From: Margaritispora aquatica
Taxonomy: Eukaryota; Ascomycota; Leotiomycetes; Helotiales; Discinellaceae
Length of the DNA stretch: 64,000 nucleotides
Assembly: GCA_007644065.1 (NCBI GenBank)
Contig: VJWN01000002.1
Location: forward strand, 1,203,831-1,267,830
Direction: 5' to 3'
The translations under genes and the position numbers were made by a program. A model generated the notes under the pieces. It did not search any database and was not told the DNA's origin. It worked only from the letters and a program-made list of their open reading frames with translations. The stretch's first letter is position 1, and every line of letters begins with the position of its first letter. This document shows positions 48,886 to 61,272 of this stretch, in pieces.

Positions 48886-50332
48886 TTGGTTGAGTTTGAT
48901 CGAGTTGAGCTAAGTAGATTCGATTAGCTTGGAGTAGAGTAGACCCGAGCCGAGTGAGTCCTGTTGGGTATGTGATATAATGTGATGTGATGTGGCCGGT
49001 AGTAGGGTCTCGCTTAACTTCTTGCAATGTCAATGAAGACAGAGTCTACAAGCTGTCAGTGAACACCACACTTAGATAACCTCTATGTCCCAAGGTCAAA
49101 GACACACCACAGACGTACCAGTATGCACAAGACACTCGATCCAGTCCTGCTACTCTAAGGCTCAATTCCCAAAAACAAGTCAGTTCCTAAACTCCCTACA
49201 CTCTGCAGGCAGCTCTCAGATATCCTTCCAGGGCTCACTCACCGGCCCTCGATGCGAGGAGTAAAAGAAAGCCGACTTACTGACAGTGCTGTCCAGCTTT
49301 CGGTTTACTTTCCTTCGTGTGGTACCAATGCCAAGATGGGTTTCTCAAGGCTTGTTCGTAACAGCAATGTAGATACCCAGTTGTCAGCCGTAATGTAATC
49401 GCAGCTATTGGTTTGCTTGCTAAGTAGAGAACAGTGAGGTATTGATTTCTCTCCCTCATGCAATACGGAAGGAATGCCAGCTAGCAACTGGTATACCTGA
49501 AAAGAAATGCAATCAAAGTGTTCCTATCAGAGCGGGAGTTGAGAGTGTAAAGCTGCTGGCAACAGCTCTATCAGGACCTGCCAGACGAAAAGTGAAGTCT
49601 GAATACTTGCTGTGAGGGGAGAGGTATGTTTTGGTTAAAACACAAAAGTATGTTTGGTGTTGTGTGGATCTTGGAACGTTGAGCCAAGAGGGGGATTTAT
49701 ACCCCAAAGCTTAGGAATATAGGATTGATTGGAGTTGAATTGAAAAGTGAAGGTGATCTTGTGAACGATTCGGATTATTGACTGGAAATGGCTTTGTATT
49801 TGCCGGAGGTATGTCTAGTTTAAACAACGGAGAGCTGATCGAGGAGAAGTTAGGGTAGTTTTAATACTATGTTGTGGTGGGGAGGAACGGACATGTTATA
49901 GAGATAATTGAAAACAGAGATGTAGCAAAAAGCGAAAGTGAAAGTGAAGCAGTGATACAACAAAGTATATTCAAGTGAAACGTTGTCTATAAGATGTGGC
50001 GTTAAGTGTTCAAGGCGAAAGACATCAATGAATAGAAAATGTCACAGCAATACAAACTCGGTAGAACACCAACAGCAATGAAAGTTTAGCCTAGAAGATG
50101 CTCACATCTCGCAAAAAGCAATAAGAACCACTAAGAACAACATGAGGTGTGAGCAATTTATTTGCTAAGATACTGATAGTAATGTTAGAGAACCCCTTGG
50201 TATCAACAAGCCAGAACACCAAACTAAACATAAGTGACATGATCGTTACCCAACCTGACAAGACCTCCATACTCCAGACCTTTTACACCCCTACCCAACA
50301 CCAATACCAACACCAACATTAAACAAATTACT
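48886..50332. other. Intergenic stretch, no gene seen
   Basis: This is the upstream region of the low-complexity gene and the 3' flank of the homeobox gene. Splice-like signals occur in the leader area (49050-49480), but no coding exon can be defended. Several GATCGAGTTGAGC and GTGATGTGATGT direct repeats lie at about 48895-48995. Confidence 0.45.
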
Positions 50333-52312
50333 CTAACGCCATGCACCTTGACTCAAAGACAACAGTCCCTGAACGCAATCGAGATCTCCTTTCTTACTTG
50401 GACTAATCTCTCCCCGCATAAACTGCTCAATTTCTTCTGGCACCTCAGTCTCGTCCTGATCTTCGAACACCTTAGGAACATCGCTCGCTAACTTCCGCTT
50501 GCGGCCCCGGTTTGTACCAAAGCTCGCATGTGAGAGAATGGTGTGATTCTCATTGAGAATACCACGTTGGGTTGACTGAATACCCGAGCGACTTGATGGT
50601 AGAGGCCGGCGACGAGAATTTCCGCCGCCGACATTTGGTGACCAGTTCTCCTTGTCTGAATCTCCTGATGGTGATCTCAATAGATTGTCCTTTGGCAAAG
50701 TAGGCTCTTGTGTCTTTCTAGGGCTTTGTAGTCTGGCAACACTTGAATGTGCTCTGCTTAGTTTTACTTTCTTGCTCTGCTTGCTTGATTCAGGCTTGAG
50801 CGTTGGAGCGTTGCGTTTGTTGGAGTTAGGCTTAAGGGCAGAGCTACTGGTTGATCGGAGAAGACTGATGGCAGCAATAGCGGAACCATGAGATTCATTC
50901 TCTGCCTGCATTGTTAGTGCATCCCGTGGCTCCGAATCACAGCATGACTCCCAAGTGCGAGCGTCCATTGATCGTCCAGCTGGCAGACTGGGCATAAACG
51001 TTGACATTGATGGGGCTATTGGTGATCGTGCGAAAGAGTAAGCACTTTGGCTTCGTTGCAATGTCCTCATTCTCTTCGGAGGCACAAATCGTGGTGAAGA
51101 GATGGGACGTGGAGTATGTTGGCGGGGTGGTGATGGGGAGCTAGTAATCAATTCCGCCTTACCATCAAGCGAGAGGGACAACCGTATCGAAGAGGATGGA
51201 GTAAAGATATTTTCATCTATACGTTCCGGACATGATGTCGGTTGACTTGTGGGGAAACTATGCATTGTCAGTGAGTGTATCTACCATACTAGGATATATC
51301 AACTTACGGTGGAGGAGTTTTGGCTGTAGGGATTTGAGAGGCTGATGGTGTAGAGAATGAGCTGTTGAGATTCCACCTATTCGAAAGATATCCTGGGGTT
51401 GATGAGAATGACTTGATCACGCCGTCATCATTAGAACTTGTGAGATCGACTATTGAGGAAGCAGATTCTTGACGTTTAAGAGTTGACGGCAGGAAAGATA
51501 TAGCATTCTCAGCCAGCAGCGAGAGTTTTTCACTCGAGCTGCTTTCAGGGCGATCGGTAGTTGATTCTGGTTCTACTGGTTCTACTTCATCTTGACCACT
51601 ACTGATGTCGCCATGATCTTGCGTCACAGGTTCAATTTGAGAACTCGATGGCATTTCGGGAACATTATGGGAGCTGCCAAATTGGAACATAGGTGCAGGA
51701 TCAGATGAAAGTGCTCCCATGCCACCGAGGCCATATGCCGCGATTTCATGTGGCAATAATGGACGAGACTTTCGCCTATTAATCTGCCGCCTATTTTGGA
51801 ACCATATCTATATATATGTTAGCCACCAAGTCCATGCAGCATGCCCATCAAGAAGCAATATGCACGCGTGGGTTCGTACCTGTACTTCTTTCTCGTTTAA
51901 GTCTACCTTCTCTACGATATCTGCTCGAGCTGCTTTATTCGGCTTAGGGTTCTGCTTGTACTCTGCCTCGAGAATGGCTTGGTCTTTGGGGCTGTAGGAT
52001 AGAATGTTAGCGGGTCTTCCTTTGATGCAATTCGCGACTTCTAAAAACGTGTCTACCACTGTCCGCGAAATGTCGCAAGCCAATGGCGCGTAACCCGTAA
52101 CTTCCCACGTACCTAGTTCTCTTGCGCTTTTGCTTGTTGTCTGTCCCTCCACCAGAATCACCAGAAGCCTCCTCCTTTGCCGCAGATATGTATGAATTCT
52201 CTGTCGACGCTTCAAAATAACCTTCAGGTAGGCTATAATCCGAAGGATTTCCCATCTCATCGACCGGGGGAGCAGAGGAGCTGCGGGGTGCTGGCAAAGT
52301 CGCGTCACTCAT
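50333..52312 (-). CDS. Homeodomain transcription factor
   Basis: A nuclear regulator of 578 residues. Four exons: 52312-52113, 51991-51880, 51807-51308 and 51257-50333. The homeodomain spans about residues 60-118. It begins KQKRKRTSPKDQAILEAEY, has helix 2 NKAARADIVEKV, and recognition helix KEVQIWFQNRRQINRRKSRP. This style is shared with the yeast Yox1/Pho2 group and with filamentous-fungal homeobox proteins that control conidiation. The rest is Ser/Pro-rich and probably disordered. Several minimal CDK-type sites (SPSP, RTSP, SPRK) and the motif SDKENWSPN suggest cell-cycle control, as inference. An upstream in-frame Met (52336) would add eight residues; MSDATLPAPRSSS is preferred. Introns are 121, 72 and 50 nt. 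Confidence 0.9.
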
Positions 52313-54663
52313 TGTTGGCCAATATTCATAATACACTAGTGGATAGGAGAGTGATAATTTGTATACGAGAGTATAGCCGGATAGTTAGAATAGTAAAAGA
52401 GAAGTCAGAACACAATTGATGTTGTAAGATGTGAAGTGTTCCAGACGCGGTTTTGCGGTTTCTAACTTTCTACGCGTTGGTGTCCAAGCTTGTTCGGCGG
52501 GTCGATCACCCAAGCGAAACGCTGGAAATTCCCCACGGGCTTGTCCATTTCAGGATCCAATGTAAATATTGTGAAAGTTAATCAACAAAGAGCATAACAA
52601 ATATGAAAATGGCCGATTAGATCTGAGATAGGCTTACTCTAAGACAATCTATAACTTCTTCATCGTGTCAGTATCGATATGAAGATGACATGCAGCCATA
52701 CTAGCTGTAAAAACTTAAATTTATACTGTTCTTCATAAATTGTATAAAATTCAAGACTTATGAACATGTATGTTTTGTGTCAACTTCTGCCTCCAGATAT
52801 GATGCCAGATGATACGTATGGGGATAACCCTCTAACATAATAATGTTTAGTAATATCATGAAGCACACTTTACTTGAATAGCTTTGAGATCAAGTCCTTA
52901 TGGTAATTGCCTTCTTACATTCTTCGAACTGTTTACACTCTACCCTACCTTCTCCAGCACCTGTTTGACAAGGATGCCGCTGGAAACCGGTATACCGATT
53001 GTGCTTGAATCTAAAATTAATGATACTATCATTAGTATCCAGAAGTATATGAGCTAGAAGTAGCTAACTGTTGTTCGTTTGTTTACTATTTCAACTATGA
53101 AAAGGCTTGGTCAGATTCTCGCTTAGGATTGAACTCGAAGTTGTCATTATGGTTCTTTTTGGACTTGAGAGATAGCTAGTCATCAGTCTTGTGCTTCAAA
53201 ATATTTGCTTTGGAATATCCTTCATCATTGTATGCTGGATACTCTCATTCTTCAATCCGGCTAGTAAGATTGAAAAGAGATCTATGTTGATTTTTACTGC
53301 CCAACATCCCATTTCCAAAACTCAGAGCAACCGGAGATGATTGACCTAATACTAATAGTGGATTTTCCTGATCTGAACTTCTTGAAATATGCATAAATGT
53401 GTTTAAGAAAATCCTAAGACATCCTTACAAAGAGTATTTGTGCTAAACCAATTGGTCCCAGTATTAACTATATCATGGTATGGGCACTCGAAAAAGTCGT
53501 AGTTCTATTGATCAAAAATGCATCCTCCAGGAAGTTATCTTTATCCAATTTCCAATCGGGGACTGTTATATGATGTGTTATCAGAGCCGGTGTCTGAACA
53601 TGTCTACATCTCTGAACTTGTATGCCTTTAAATTTGTACCCTATCCAACGCCACAAGAAAATACTCACCAAATAGTAAAAGAATAATGCCATGCTAGAAA
53701 ATTCACTTGGGAAGTATAAAGCAATAGGTAAGTTCCCATACCATAAGGGGGATTGAAGAGTCTGAGCTCATAGTATTTTTGGGGGTCTTGTGCAAACCTG
53801 TAAAAGGAGATAGTGCTGAACATCCTACCTGCTGTATGGATTTCACTGCTCCTTTGACTACCTAAGATACGACGGAGTACCTGTAAAATCACAGGATAAC
53901 AAGAAACAAGAAATGATAATCAAAGCACAACAGAAAGTCAAGAGTTTAAACAGTGTGCTTTGTTCAACAAAAAGTACCCGAAACATCGAGAAAGCAACCC
54001 TTGTTCGTTTAACATTCCAAGAACTAAGAATCGAAAAACTGATATGCAAAGACTACCGAAACCGCCAATAATGAAATGCTTGCATTACAATAATGTAGAA
54101 CGAGGAGATTTCAAACAATCTGTATTAGCACTCGAAACAATTCAAAGAACACTTGAATGCATCTCCGATGACTACATAGACCATCAGCTTAGCTTTGTAG
54201 GTGTTTTAGTGGAGATAGTAGATCAACTGAGGGGTAGATTGTTCGCGTTGGTGGGGCTTCGAGCGGTGAAGAGATTGGCCTCTCACAGAACTTACCCGGA
54301 ATTTGTTCTCACAGAAATCTACAAAAACACTTCAATTGAGGATCCTTGCAATGCTGGTATTCGATTGTGCAGGAGCTCATCGCTTTTTATGGTCTAGCTA
54401 CTTAAACTTGTCGCAAGTGACAGATGATTCCAAAGTCTCGCTGCCACAAAAAGTTCATCCATTCCTCATAATGGCCCTTATCCATCCCTCCTACATGCCC
54501 GTTGCTAGCATGAGGTTATCCTCGCCCAGAAACAAAGAAGGTATCATACTGACTGCCTCTAACGGCAGTGTATGAACAGAAATGTAAGTGTCGCCGGAAA
54601 AGGACAATCTAGAACACTGCAACGTGGTGACCGCAATGGATCCAAGAACTGATCCCGTGAAAT
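52313..54663. other. 2.3 kb A/T-rich upstream region of the homeobox gene
   Basis: This stretch is clearly richer in A and T than its neighbours. A 145-codon frame at 53960-54397 shows no motif and is not supported. Long upstream regions are common for developmental regulators. The part near 54580 is the probable 3' UTR of the Ran gene. Confidence 0.45.
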
Positions 54664-55574
54664 CTACAAATCGGCATCATCCTCATCTGGAAGTGGCATC
54701 TGGGCAGCGTCCGCCATCTCCTTTTGATATTGCTCGAGAAGGGCCTGGTCGACGGTGGCAGTTGGTGGGGCGAGAGCAGGGGCGGCAACGAATTCCTGAT
54801 AATATTAGTCCCGTTTTAAGAAGATCTCGTAGAGTTTACTCACCAGACCGGCGTTTCCGACAAGCTTGCGTGCCAACCAAAGGAAAGGCTTCTCGAAGTT
54901 ATAGTTGGACTTTGCAGAGATATCGTAGTATTGCAGGTTCTTCTTGCGATGGAAAGTGATGGTCTTGGCCTTCACCTTTCTCTCCTTGACATCAACCTTG
55001 TTACCGGTGAGGACGATTGGAATGTTCTCGCAGACACGGACCAAGTCACCTTTGTTGCAAGTGTTAGCATATGGCGCCTGAAAAGGAAAAGTCTTGTGGT
55101 GACTTACGGTGCCAGTTGGGAACGTTCTTGTAGGTAATACGGGAGGTGACGTCGAACATGATGATACCACACTGTCCGTTGATGTAGTATCCATCACGAA
55201 GACCTCCGAACTTCTCTTGTCCTGCAGTATCCCAGACATCGAATTGGATGTTGCCCAAACTCTAGGTGGGGTTAGTAAATTTATTTGGTAAAAGGACGTT
55301 CATCCATACCGTGCTGAATCCGAGAGGGTGGACCTCAACACCGAGAGTCGCAATGTACTTCTTCTCGAACTCTCCAGTCAAATGGCGCTTGACAAAAGTC
55401 GTCTGTATCCCAAGTCAGTTGTGAACCCAATCTGCAGTTGCGCCCGCATTAGAAAGCAACAACAGCCCATCACGCAGGCTAATGCGCAATCCATCATATA
55501 TAACACACCTTTCCGGTTCCTCCATCGCCGACAAGAACGAGCTTGAAGGTAGGGATTTGTGTTGCATCAGCCAT
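54664..55574 (-). CDS. GSP1: Ran GTPase (Gsp1)
   Basis: The small nuclear GTPase that gives direction to nucleocytoplasmic transport. Five exons (55574-55509, 55402-55310, 55261-55108, 55049-54844, 54795-54664) give 216 residues, the family length. The P-loop GDGGTGKT is at 16-23, switch I contains [14 protein letters not shown], and switch [18 protein letters not shown] begins at 64. [14 protein letters not shown] and [12 protein letters not shown] form the base-binding loops. The acidic end DEDDADL is the Ran hallmark. There is no C-terminal prenylation site, as expected for Ran. The first intron (106 nt) falls inside the P-loop after Lys. Confidence 0.98.
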
Positions 55575-56150
55575 CTTCGTTGTTGTTGTTTGAAAAGTTG
55601 GGATGAGGTAAACAGAGGCGGCCGAAATGTCTAGGCTGCGATAGAGATATTAGCTAGAGACCCAAGAGCAGCGACGTGGATGGTAGATGGCTGGAACTAA
55701 AGGAAAATCGCACACATAGAGTTACGAACCTTCTCTGATTTTCTTGGTGGACGTGGTGGAGTATGATTCGATCTCTGATAGTTGCGAGGATGTTTTGATG
55801 GTTTTGATGGCAAGGGCGGGCAGCGAGAATTAGCGAGCTAAAATAGGGTCACGTGCTCAGCCTGATGTGACTGCCTTGGATGATTCACTTTTAGAATTTT
55901 TCTTCTTTAATCTGTAGTAACTACGCAAAGAATTACTGGCTAAACATCTCGAAACGTTTCGCTCTCTCAACTCCACTTCAGCAAATCAGAATCCGTCTAA
56001 TTTTGGATGTATGACGTAGAAAGCTCCTGATCGCAACAGAAGATACGGAATGTTACTAGAAAGGACTAATGCATTTTGGATTGTCTGTTACAGCTTGAAT
56101 CCATTCCTCAGAACGCCAACGCTAGATCTAAAAAGCCATGAGATTTATCT
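55575..56150. promoter_or_regulatory. Upstream region of the Ran gene
   Basis: This lies between the Ran start and the Nas2 3' end. It includes a palindromic GTCACGTG at 55848-55855, an E-box of the bHLH type, about 275 bp upstream of the ATG. Confidence 0.4.
55848..55855. promoter_or_regulatory. GTCACGTG E-box-type site
   Basis: A core CACGTG palindrome with a 5' GT, the form bound by Cbf1-type bHLH proteins in fungi. Its location upstream of the Ran gene is suggestive only. Confidence 0.35.
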
Positions 56151-57004
56151 CTACAAAGGAAGAATATGACACCCCAGGAGTCCCCGCCCTCCCCAATCTC
56201 TTCGTGGAGTTAGTGTTAATTGAAGCTCTTGTCTTTCTTGCGCACCAACTGTTGGTCGTGATACCTTGACAAGAACATTTTGCTAAGTTATGTTAATATT
56301 TCGTAGTAAGTATGTAGGCACGATTCTTACCCCCTCATTTCCCTGCACACATTCTCCTACTCGTCTGAGATTGTCGTGGTTTCCGATGTTCACATATCCA
56401 AAGTTTCGAATCAAATCCCCAGCTTTGAGACCTGCAGATTCAGCAGGACTACCGGCAACAACAGTATTCACCTTAGCAAAAGGAGGTCCTGAAACTTGTG
56501 GAGCTCTCAAAGCTGGGGTTTCCACAGGAGTTGCTGTTCCGTTCGTGGCGGTTTCCTCTGCCCCTCCACTCTCTGCCAACCGTGCAAAATGCTCATGAAT
56601 ATGTTTTTCGATGACTGTCATGAGGGCCTTGTAGTCGTTCTTTAGGTATATGATGCGAGCTCTTGTTGTGCGAACTACAACATGTTAGCAATATTTTTAT
56701 TATTTTTTTTCATACGTGAACTTCTGTACTTTGAGCAACGTCGATATCAGCGCGAGGAAATCCGTCAGGAGTCAAGAGTCTGGTATTCATGTCAACTCCA
56801 TGCTGTAGATAGTTATTAGTAACACATAAAAAGCAGCCCAAGTGTACGTACGGAGTCGAGCACACTGCTCAAGGCACGAATCTCTGCTTCGATATTGTCC
56901 TTTTTCGCTTGGAGCTGTGCGAATGATAGACCTCTTGTGTCAGATCCATTGATCAACGCAGTCGTAGGCCCCGAAGGTACTGTGGGTGCATGTAAATTCT
57001 CCAT
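56151..57004 (-). CDS. NAS2: 26S proteasome assembly chaperone Nas2 (PSMD9/p27)
   Basis: A chaperone that binds the Rpt5 C-terminus during base assembly of the 19S regulatory particle. Four exons (57004-56852, 56802-56730, 56674-56331, 56282-56151) give 233 residues, close to the family length. The N-terminal helical region has QLQAKKDNIEAEIRALSSVL, then HGVDMNTRLLTPDGFPRADI, the family signature. RTTRARIIYLKNDYKALM follows. The PDZ domain occupies about 125-215, with NTVVAGSPAESAGLKAGD. The tail RRDWGGRGLLGCHILPL is diagnostic of Nas2/PSMD9. Introns are 48-55 nt. Confidence 0.96.
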
Positions 57005-58092
57005 TGCTGATCAGTGTTTGTAAACAGTCACAGAAACACAATAGCAAGGTCAACCTCAGCCTTGTGTCAAGAAGGCTCGCCATGCTTGCGTCTTGTGGCG
57101 GGGTATATGCGGCTGACTAAGCATGCGGAATTTCGGTTCTCGATTTATAAGGTAGTTCGGAGATCAGGAAGAGCACAGTTGCATATTCACCCAAGACCCC
57201 ACAGTCTCAACAACAAAATATTCTTCAACACAAGACGTTGCATTTCACAACACTTCTTACCAACTTTTGGAAGTGGGTAATAGAACTATTTGTCATTTGA
57301 CTTCTCTCCACAACCTCAGGTTCACTTAGAGTGCCTTTTTGGCCCCAAAAAATCTTCAGACGAGGCCGACCAAGTTCGCCGTCAAAGCCAGACCCTACTT
57401 ACCGGATGACAAGTATTCAAGTATCACAAGTATTTGTGGGACACCTCCCTTATACCTTCTATTGATATACTTTTCCAATTTGGATGTCCCTCAAACACAT
57501 TTGATTCGTCATTTAAGATTCTATTTTGCTATATTCCCGTTTTTCAATAGTCAAGAATTTTGTCAGCCTCGACAGTAGGTATCAATGGTTGGAGCTTCAA
57601 AGACACTTCCTCTCTTCAAGCCTCAATCTGTTTGTTCATGCCATCTATTCGCTTTTTTTTTCAGTAGGTCTCAAAGATACCCGAAGGACAAGAAGCATGC
57701 CCATGATGCTTTAGATAATTTACTTGCATTTGTCAATACGCTGACAGCAGAGAATGAGTATATGCTGGAAGCCACGAACCAGAGGCACTTACCTTTCTAT
57801 GGGTAATTTTATTCATTGTTACTTCTCAAAATACTAGGTAGAGTTACGTTGTGCCTTCTATAAGTGTTTTCTATCTTGGCTTACGAGTCTAAGCTGGAGA
57901 CCAAAATCAAAGTTATGTTTGCACACTTCCTCCATTTTGGTCTCTCAATTTTGGTGTCATTCTTCTCTTGCATATCATGCATATCAGCATATTTTGATGC
58001 TGTAACCACATTTTGCTTTGTTGCAAGAGCAGTTTTGTCTTGGAAGTTTGGATCAGATCAATATTTCATCTTCTTGGTTCTTTGTGACCACC
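57005..58092. other. Intergenic stretch between Nas2 and RhoGEF genes
   Basis: It is the shared upstream region of two divergent genes. Two short stretches look coding-like: about 57305-57405 (reading CLFGPKKSSDEADQVRRQSQ) and about 57666-57806 (ending ATNQRHLPFYG). I could not join them into a gene with good splice sites. Confidence 0.4.
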
Positions 58093-61000
58093 ATGGAGTC
58101 TAAGAATGCCGGTTTTCGACCCGAATCTGTCGATACATCGAAACCTCAATGCCATCGACAGGGATCTCTTCACATAAGCCGTAGGACTAGCTGGGGAACT
58201 CCGATACCAGCTCCTTCGAGTCAAACCGAGCCTATCAATGTCTCCAGTCAAGAAATGGTTGACGTTGAGCTAGTTACCTCGGTTGACTCGGATTCGGATT
58301 CTGAGAGTCAGGCGAGTCAGGATCTACAAAGAAGAACCACTTGGGACACCATTGCTGCGTTAGGGCTATCATTTGCTCGAGACCACGAGCAACTTGAATC
58401 CAACTCCTTGCAACCGCGACTATTTCCTGACGATGATTCACCTCCCACAGGCGAGATGAACGTCGATCGACCATTCAACAAGTGGATGAAAACTATACAG
58501 CGCAGAGCAACAGCTAGACGTCAGACAATCGGAGGAGAGTACTCTCAAATTCATGAGGATGTAGACGTTGACTCAAGAGCTGGTCGTCGCTTTTCTCATG
58601 CAAAATCCTCGTCAGGGTCATCCTTTGGATTTGTCACAACTATCAAGACTGCCAGTATCAGCTTGGCGAGCTTCAGTGTTGCTCAAAGGTCTAAGAGAAC
58701 TGGTGTATCATCTTCGAGGCAGCAACGAGCAGATCTAAGTAGCAAGGCTTCCGTACGGGGCCGATTGTCTGAGGATAGTTCTTACTTGTCAAGAGGACTG
58801 GTGATCGATCAGGGTGTCACAAATCGTCTTCTCCAGCGTCGAAAGATTCTCGAAGAACTTATTACGACTGAAGAGGGTTATATCGCTGATGTCAGATTTC
58901 TTATGACTGTAAAATCTCTATCTTGTTATCCACGTTACGACTAAACTTCGTGAACAGGTCTATGTTACCTTTTTGGCCTCAATCCCGAGTTTATCTATAA
59001 GTCTTCGAACATCAATCAACAGAAATCTCAATGAAATTATCGAATTGCACGAGGAAATACTTGGCGAGCTTCATTTGGCGGTTCCTAATTCCGAATATAC
59101 CCAACTCAAACTTTCGCAACCATTGCCACTCAACCCAACTTCTCACAAAGGACACACAAGATGGCGCAGTTTGGATGCAGTGCCCGAAAGTGTCGGCGGC
59201 TCGGCTTGGCTTCAGAAAATTCCTGGAATGACTGCTGAGCCTCAGATTGCAGCAGCTGTAGCGAACATATTCTCAAATAAGTTGAATCGCCTATTCGTGT
59301 ACGAAGAGTACGGCGCGAAGTATGATTTTATGATTAAAGACATTGCAACTGCTTATAGAACCATACCACAATGGGAGACGTATGAAAGAGGTATAGAAGC
59401 ACTCGCATCCTCTTTGGCGTCCACCAATAGCCAAGAAGGTAATTCAAAAAAAGCTCTGACAGTTGGAGATCTTCTTGTCAAGGTAGGCCTCTCAATCATC
59501 AACATAAATATGCAGATTTTGATAACGAGTAGCCCATACAACGTGTGTGCAAATACCCATTACTGTTTGCCGAGCTTTTGAAGCATACCCCTGTTTATGA
59601 TTGCCCCAATTCCCATATGGAAATCGAGAACTTGCTCATCAGACTGCGAGAGGCCACAACTGCGATTAACCGAGCAACTGATGATCCACGTATGAAGATT
59701 ACGATGGAGAAAACTTGGTTGCTTCAAGACCGACTTACATTCGTGGATATGGTTAGTCTTCTATCTAAGCTCAGTGGTTGTACTAACAGTTTTCAGCCTG
59801 GTGTGAGATCGCAAAATTCAATACGTGCCCTCGGCCATATTCATTTATGTGGCGTTCTCTATGTTTCATGGCAGACGAAGCTCAGCGTGGATGGACAGTA
59901 TCTAGTCTGCCTCCTCTACCGTGATTTCTTGCTCTTTGCGACAACTCCAAAGAATGAGCAAGTGTATGTAGTTCAAGCGTGTATTAGTCTTGTTGAACTA
60001 CATATCGAAGAGGTAGATAACGGACGAGGTGAATATTTCCATATCATATAAGCGGCATGGTGAGCTATTGAGATTTCCTAACGTCGCATAGGACTCCAGT
60101 GTCATACAGCTCCATTCTCCTGGAAGTTAGTTTTCGAATGTGATCATTATCTTTATGAAATCACAATGACTGCTTGCTCGCCAAAAGAGGAACTTGAATG
60201 GAGGAGTCGTATTGCAGATCGCTCGTTTAAGGGGAGTCTCGGTTCTGGAGAACGCGGGATGTTCACCTCATTATCATTGCCAATCAAAGCAATGGGACCA
60301 GTTTTTGGAAAACCTGGTCAGGTACTCGAAAAAAATCTTGAATGGCTACTGACATTTATAGGTACTGTTGCAAGGAGCATTTCCATCCATCGAGCTACAA
60401 CAGTCAGTCCAAATACTGGGCGTTGTCAGGTAATTATCAAGAATACAAATGCTTTCAAGGAAAGCCCCTCGTCTGCTGCAATCAACAGATCCCAGTCTCT
60501 CCTTACTACGAATCGCATCCCGATTCTAGCCCCAGCGAGAACGGAAAGGATGCGAATTGAAACCCTTCTTTCGGATGTGTGGACTCGTGAAGTATTACCA
60601 TATCCTGGGATGGCCGGACGAAGTCGAAGCGAGCAGATCGTTAGAAATTCTGCTCACTCTATGATGCGAAAGCTCAGCGTCGCTAGTATAACGAGCAACT
60701 TCACAAAGCGAAGTGGTAGTATGGCTAGCATTCAACGTACTCCAGAAGATGGGAACTCGGGGGACCAAACAGTCGATACACCACTTCAGGGATCTTCCTC
60801 TAGATCGGACACTCACTCAAGTGGAGACACATGTAAGCCAACCGAGGCCGAGAGACTGTCAATCATTCAAGACGAAAGAGAGGTTGGGATTGTAGGGACG
60901 TCATCGGATGGTTTGCGTAGTGTGACGAATAGCAGTTCTGCTACGATACAACGCGCTGCTATTCTACAGCCGGGCAAGAGCTGTAGCACAGATGGCCAAC

Positions 61001-61272
61001 AAACCATCACGCCACCATTGAGGATAAGTAGTCGCAATCAACATAAGTCAACGAAATCGATACCAGCAGAAGTCGGTGTTACCCTCGATGGAACGGTTGC
61101 CGACAAGGAAAACAAGGACACAAAACAACAGCAGAGTTCTTGTGTAAATCAGACTTCCTCCCCATCTACGAATCAACCGAGCCATGGAAAGGATTCCAAA
61201 GAGAAGGAGAAATCAGGGAGGAGGATCAAGGGAAGACAATTGGTTTCTGGTGCCTTGAGCTTTTTCCGTTGA
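58093..61272 (+). CDS. Rho guanine nucleotide exchange factor (DH-PH)
   Basis: A 975-residue protein that would load GTP on a Rho-family GTPase at sites of polar growth. Six exons: 58093-58908, 58958-59482, 59533-59751, 59797-60028, 60092-60316 and 60362-61272. The N-terminal 245 residues are Ser-rich and likely regulatory. The DH domain starts at RRKILEELITTEEGYIADVR (about 255). It contains PIQRVCKYPLLFAELLKHTP, the conserved DH helix that contacts the GTPase. A PH-like domain follows: LHLCGVLYVSW-type strands, then FSWKLVFECDHYLYEITMTA. The basic, Ser-rich tail ends KSGRRIKGRQLVSGALSFFR. The start has a good Kozak context (ACCACCATGG); an in-frame Met at 58018 is possible. The fifth intron is 45 nt and free of stops in frame. 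Confidence 0.93.

Noticed and set aside
53960..54397. 145-codon plus-strand frame in the A/T-rich region
   Set aside because: No recognisable motif, no splice partners, and the downstream part overlaps the likely 3' flank of the Ran gene. It may be an orphan, but nothing supports it.
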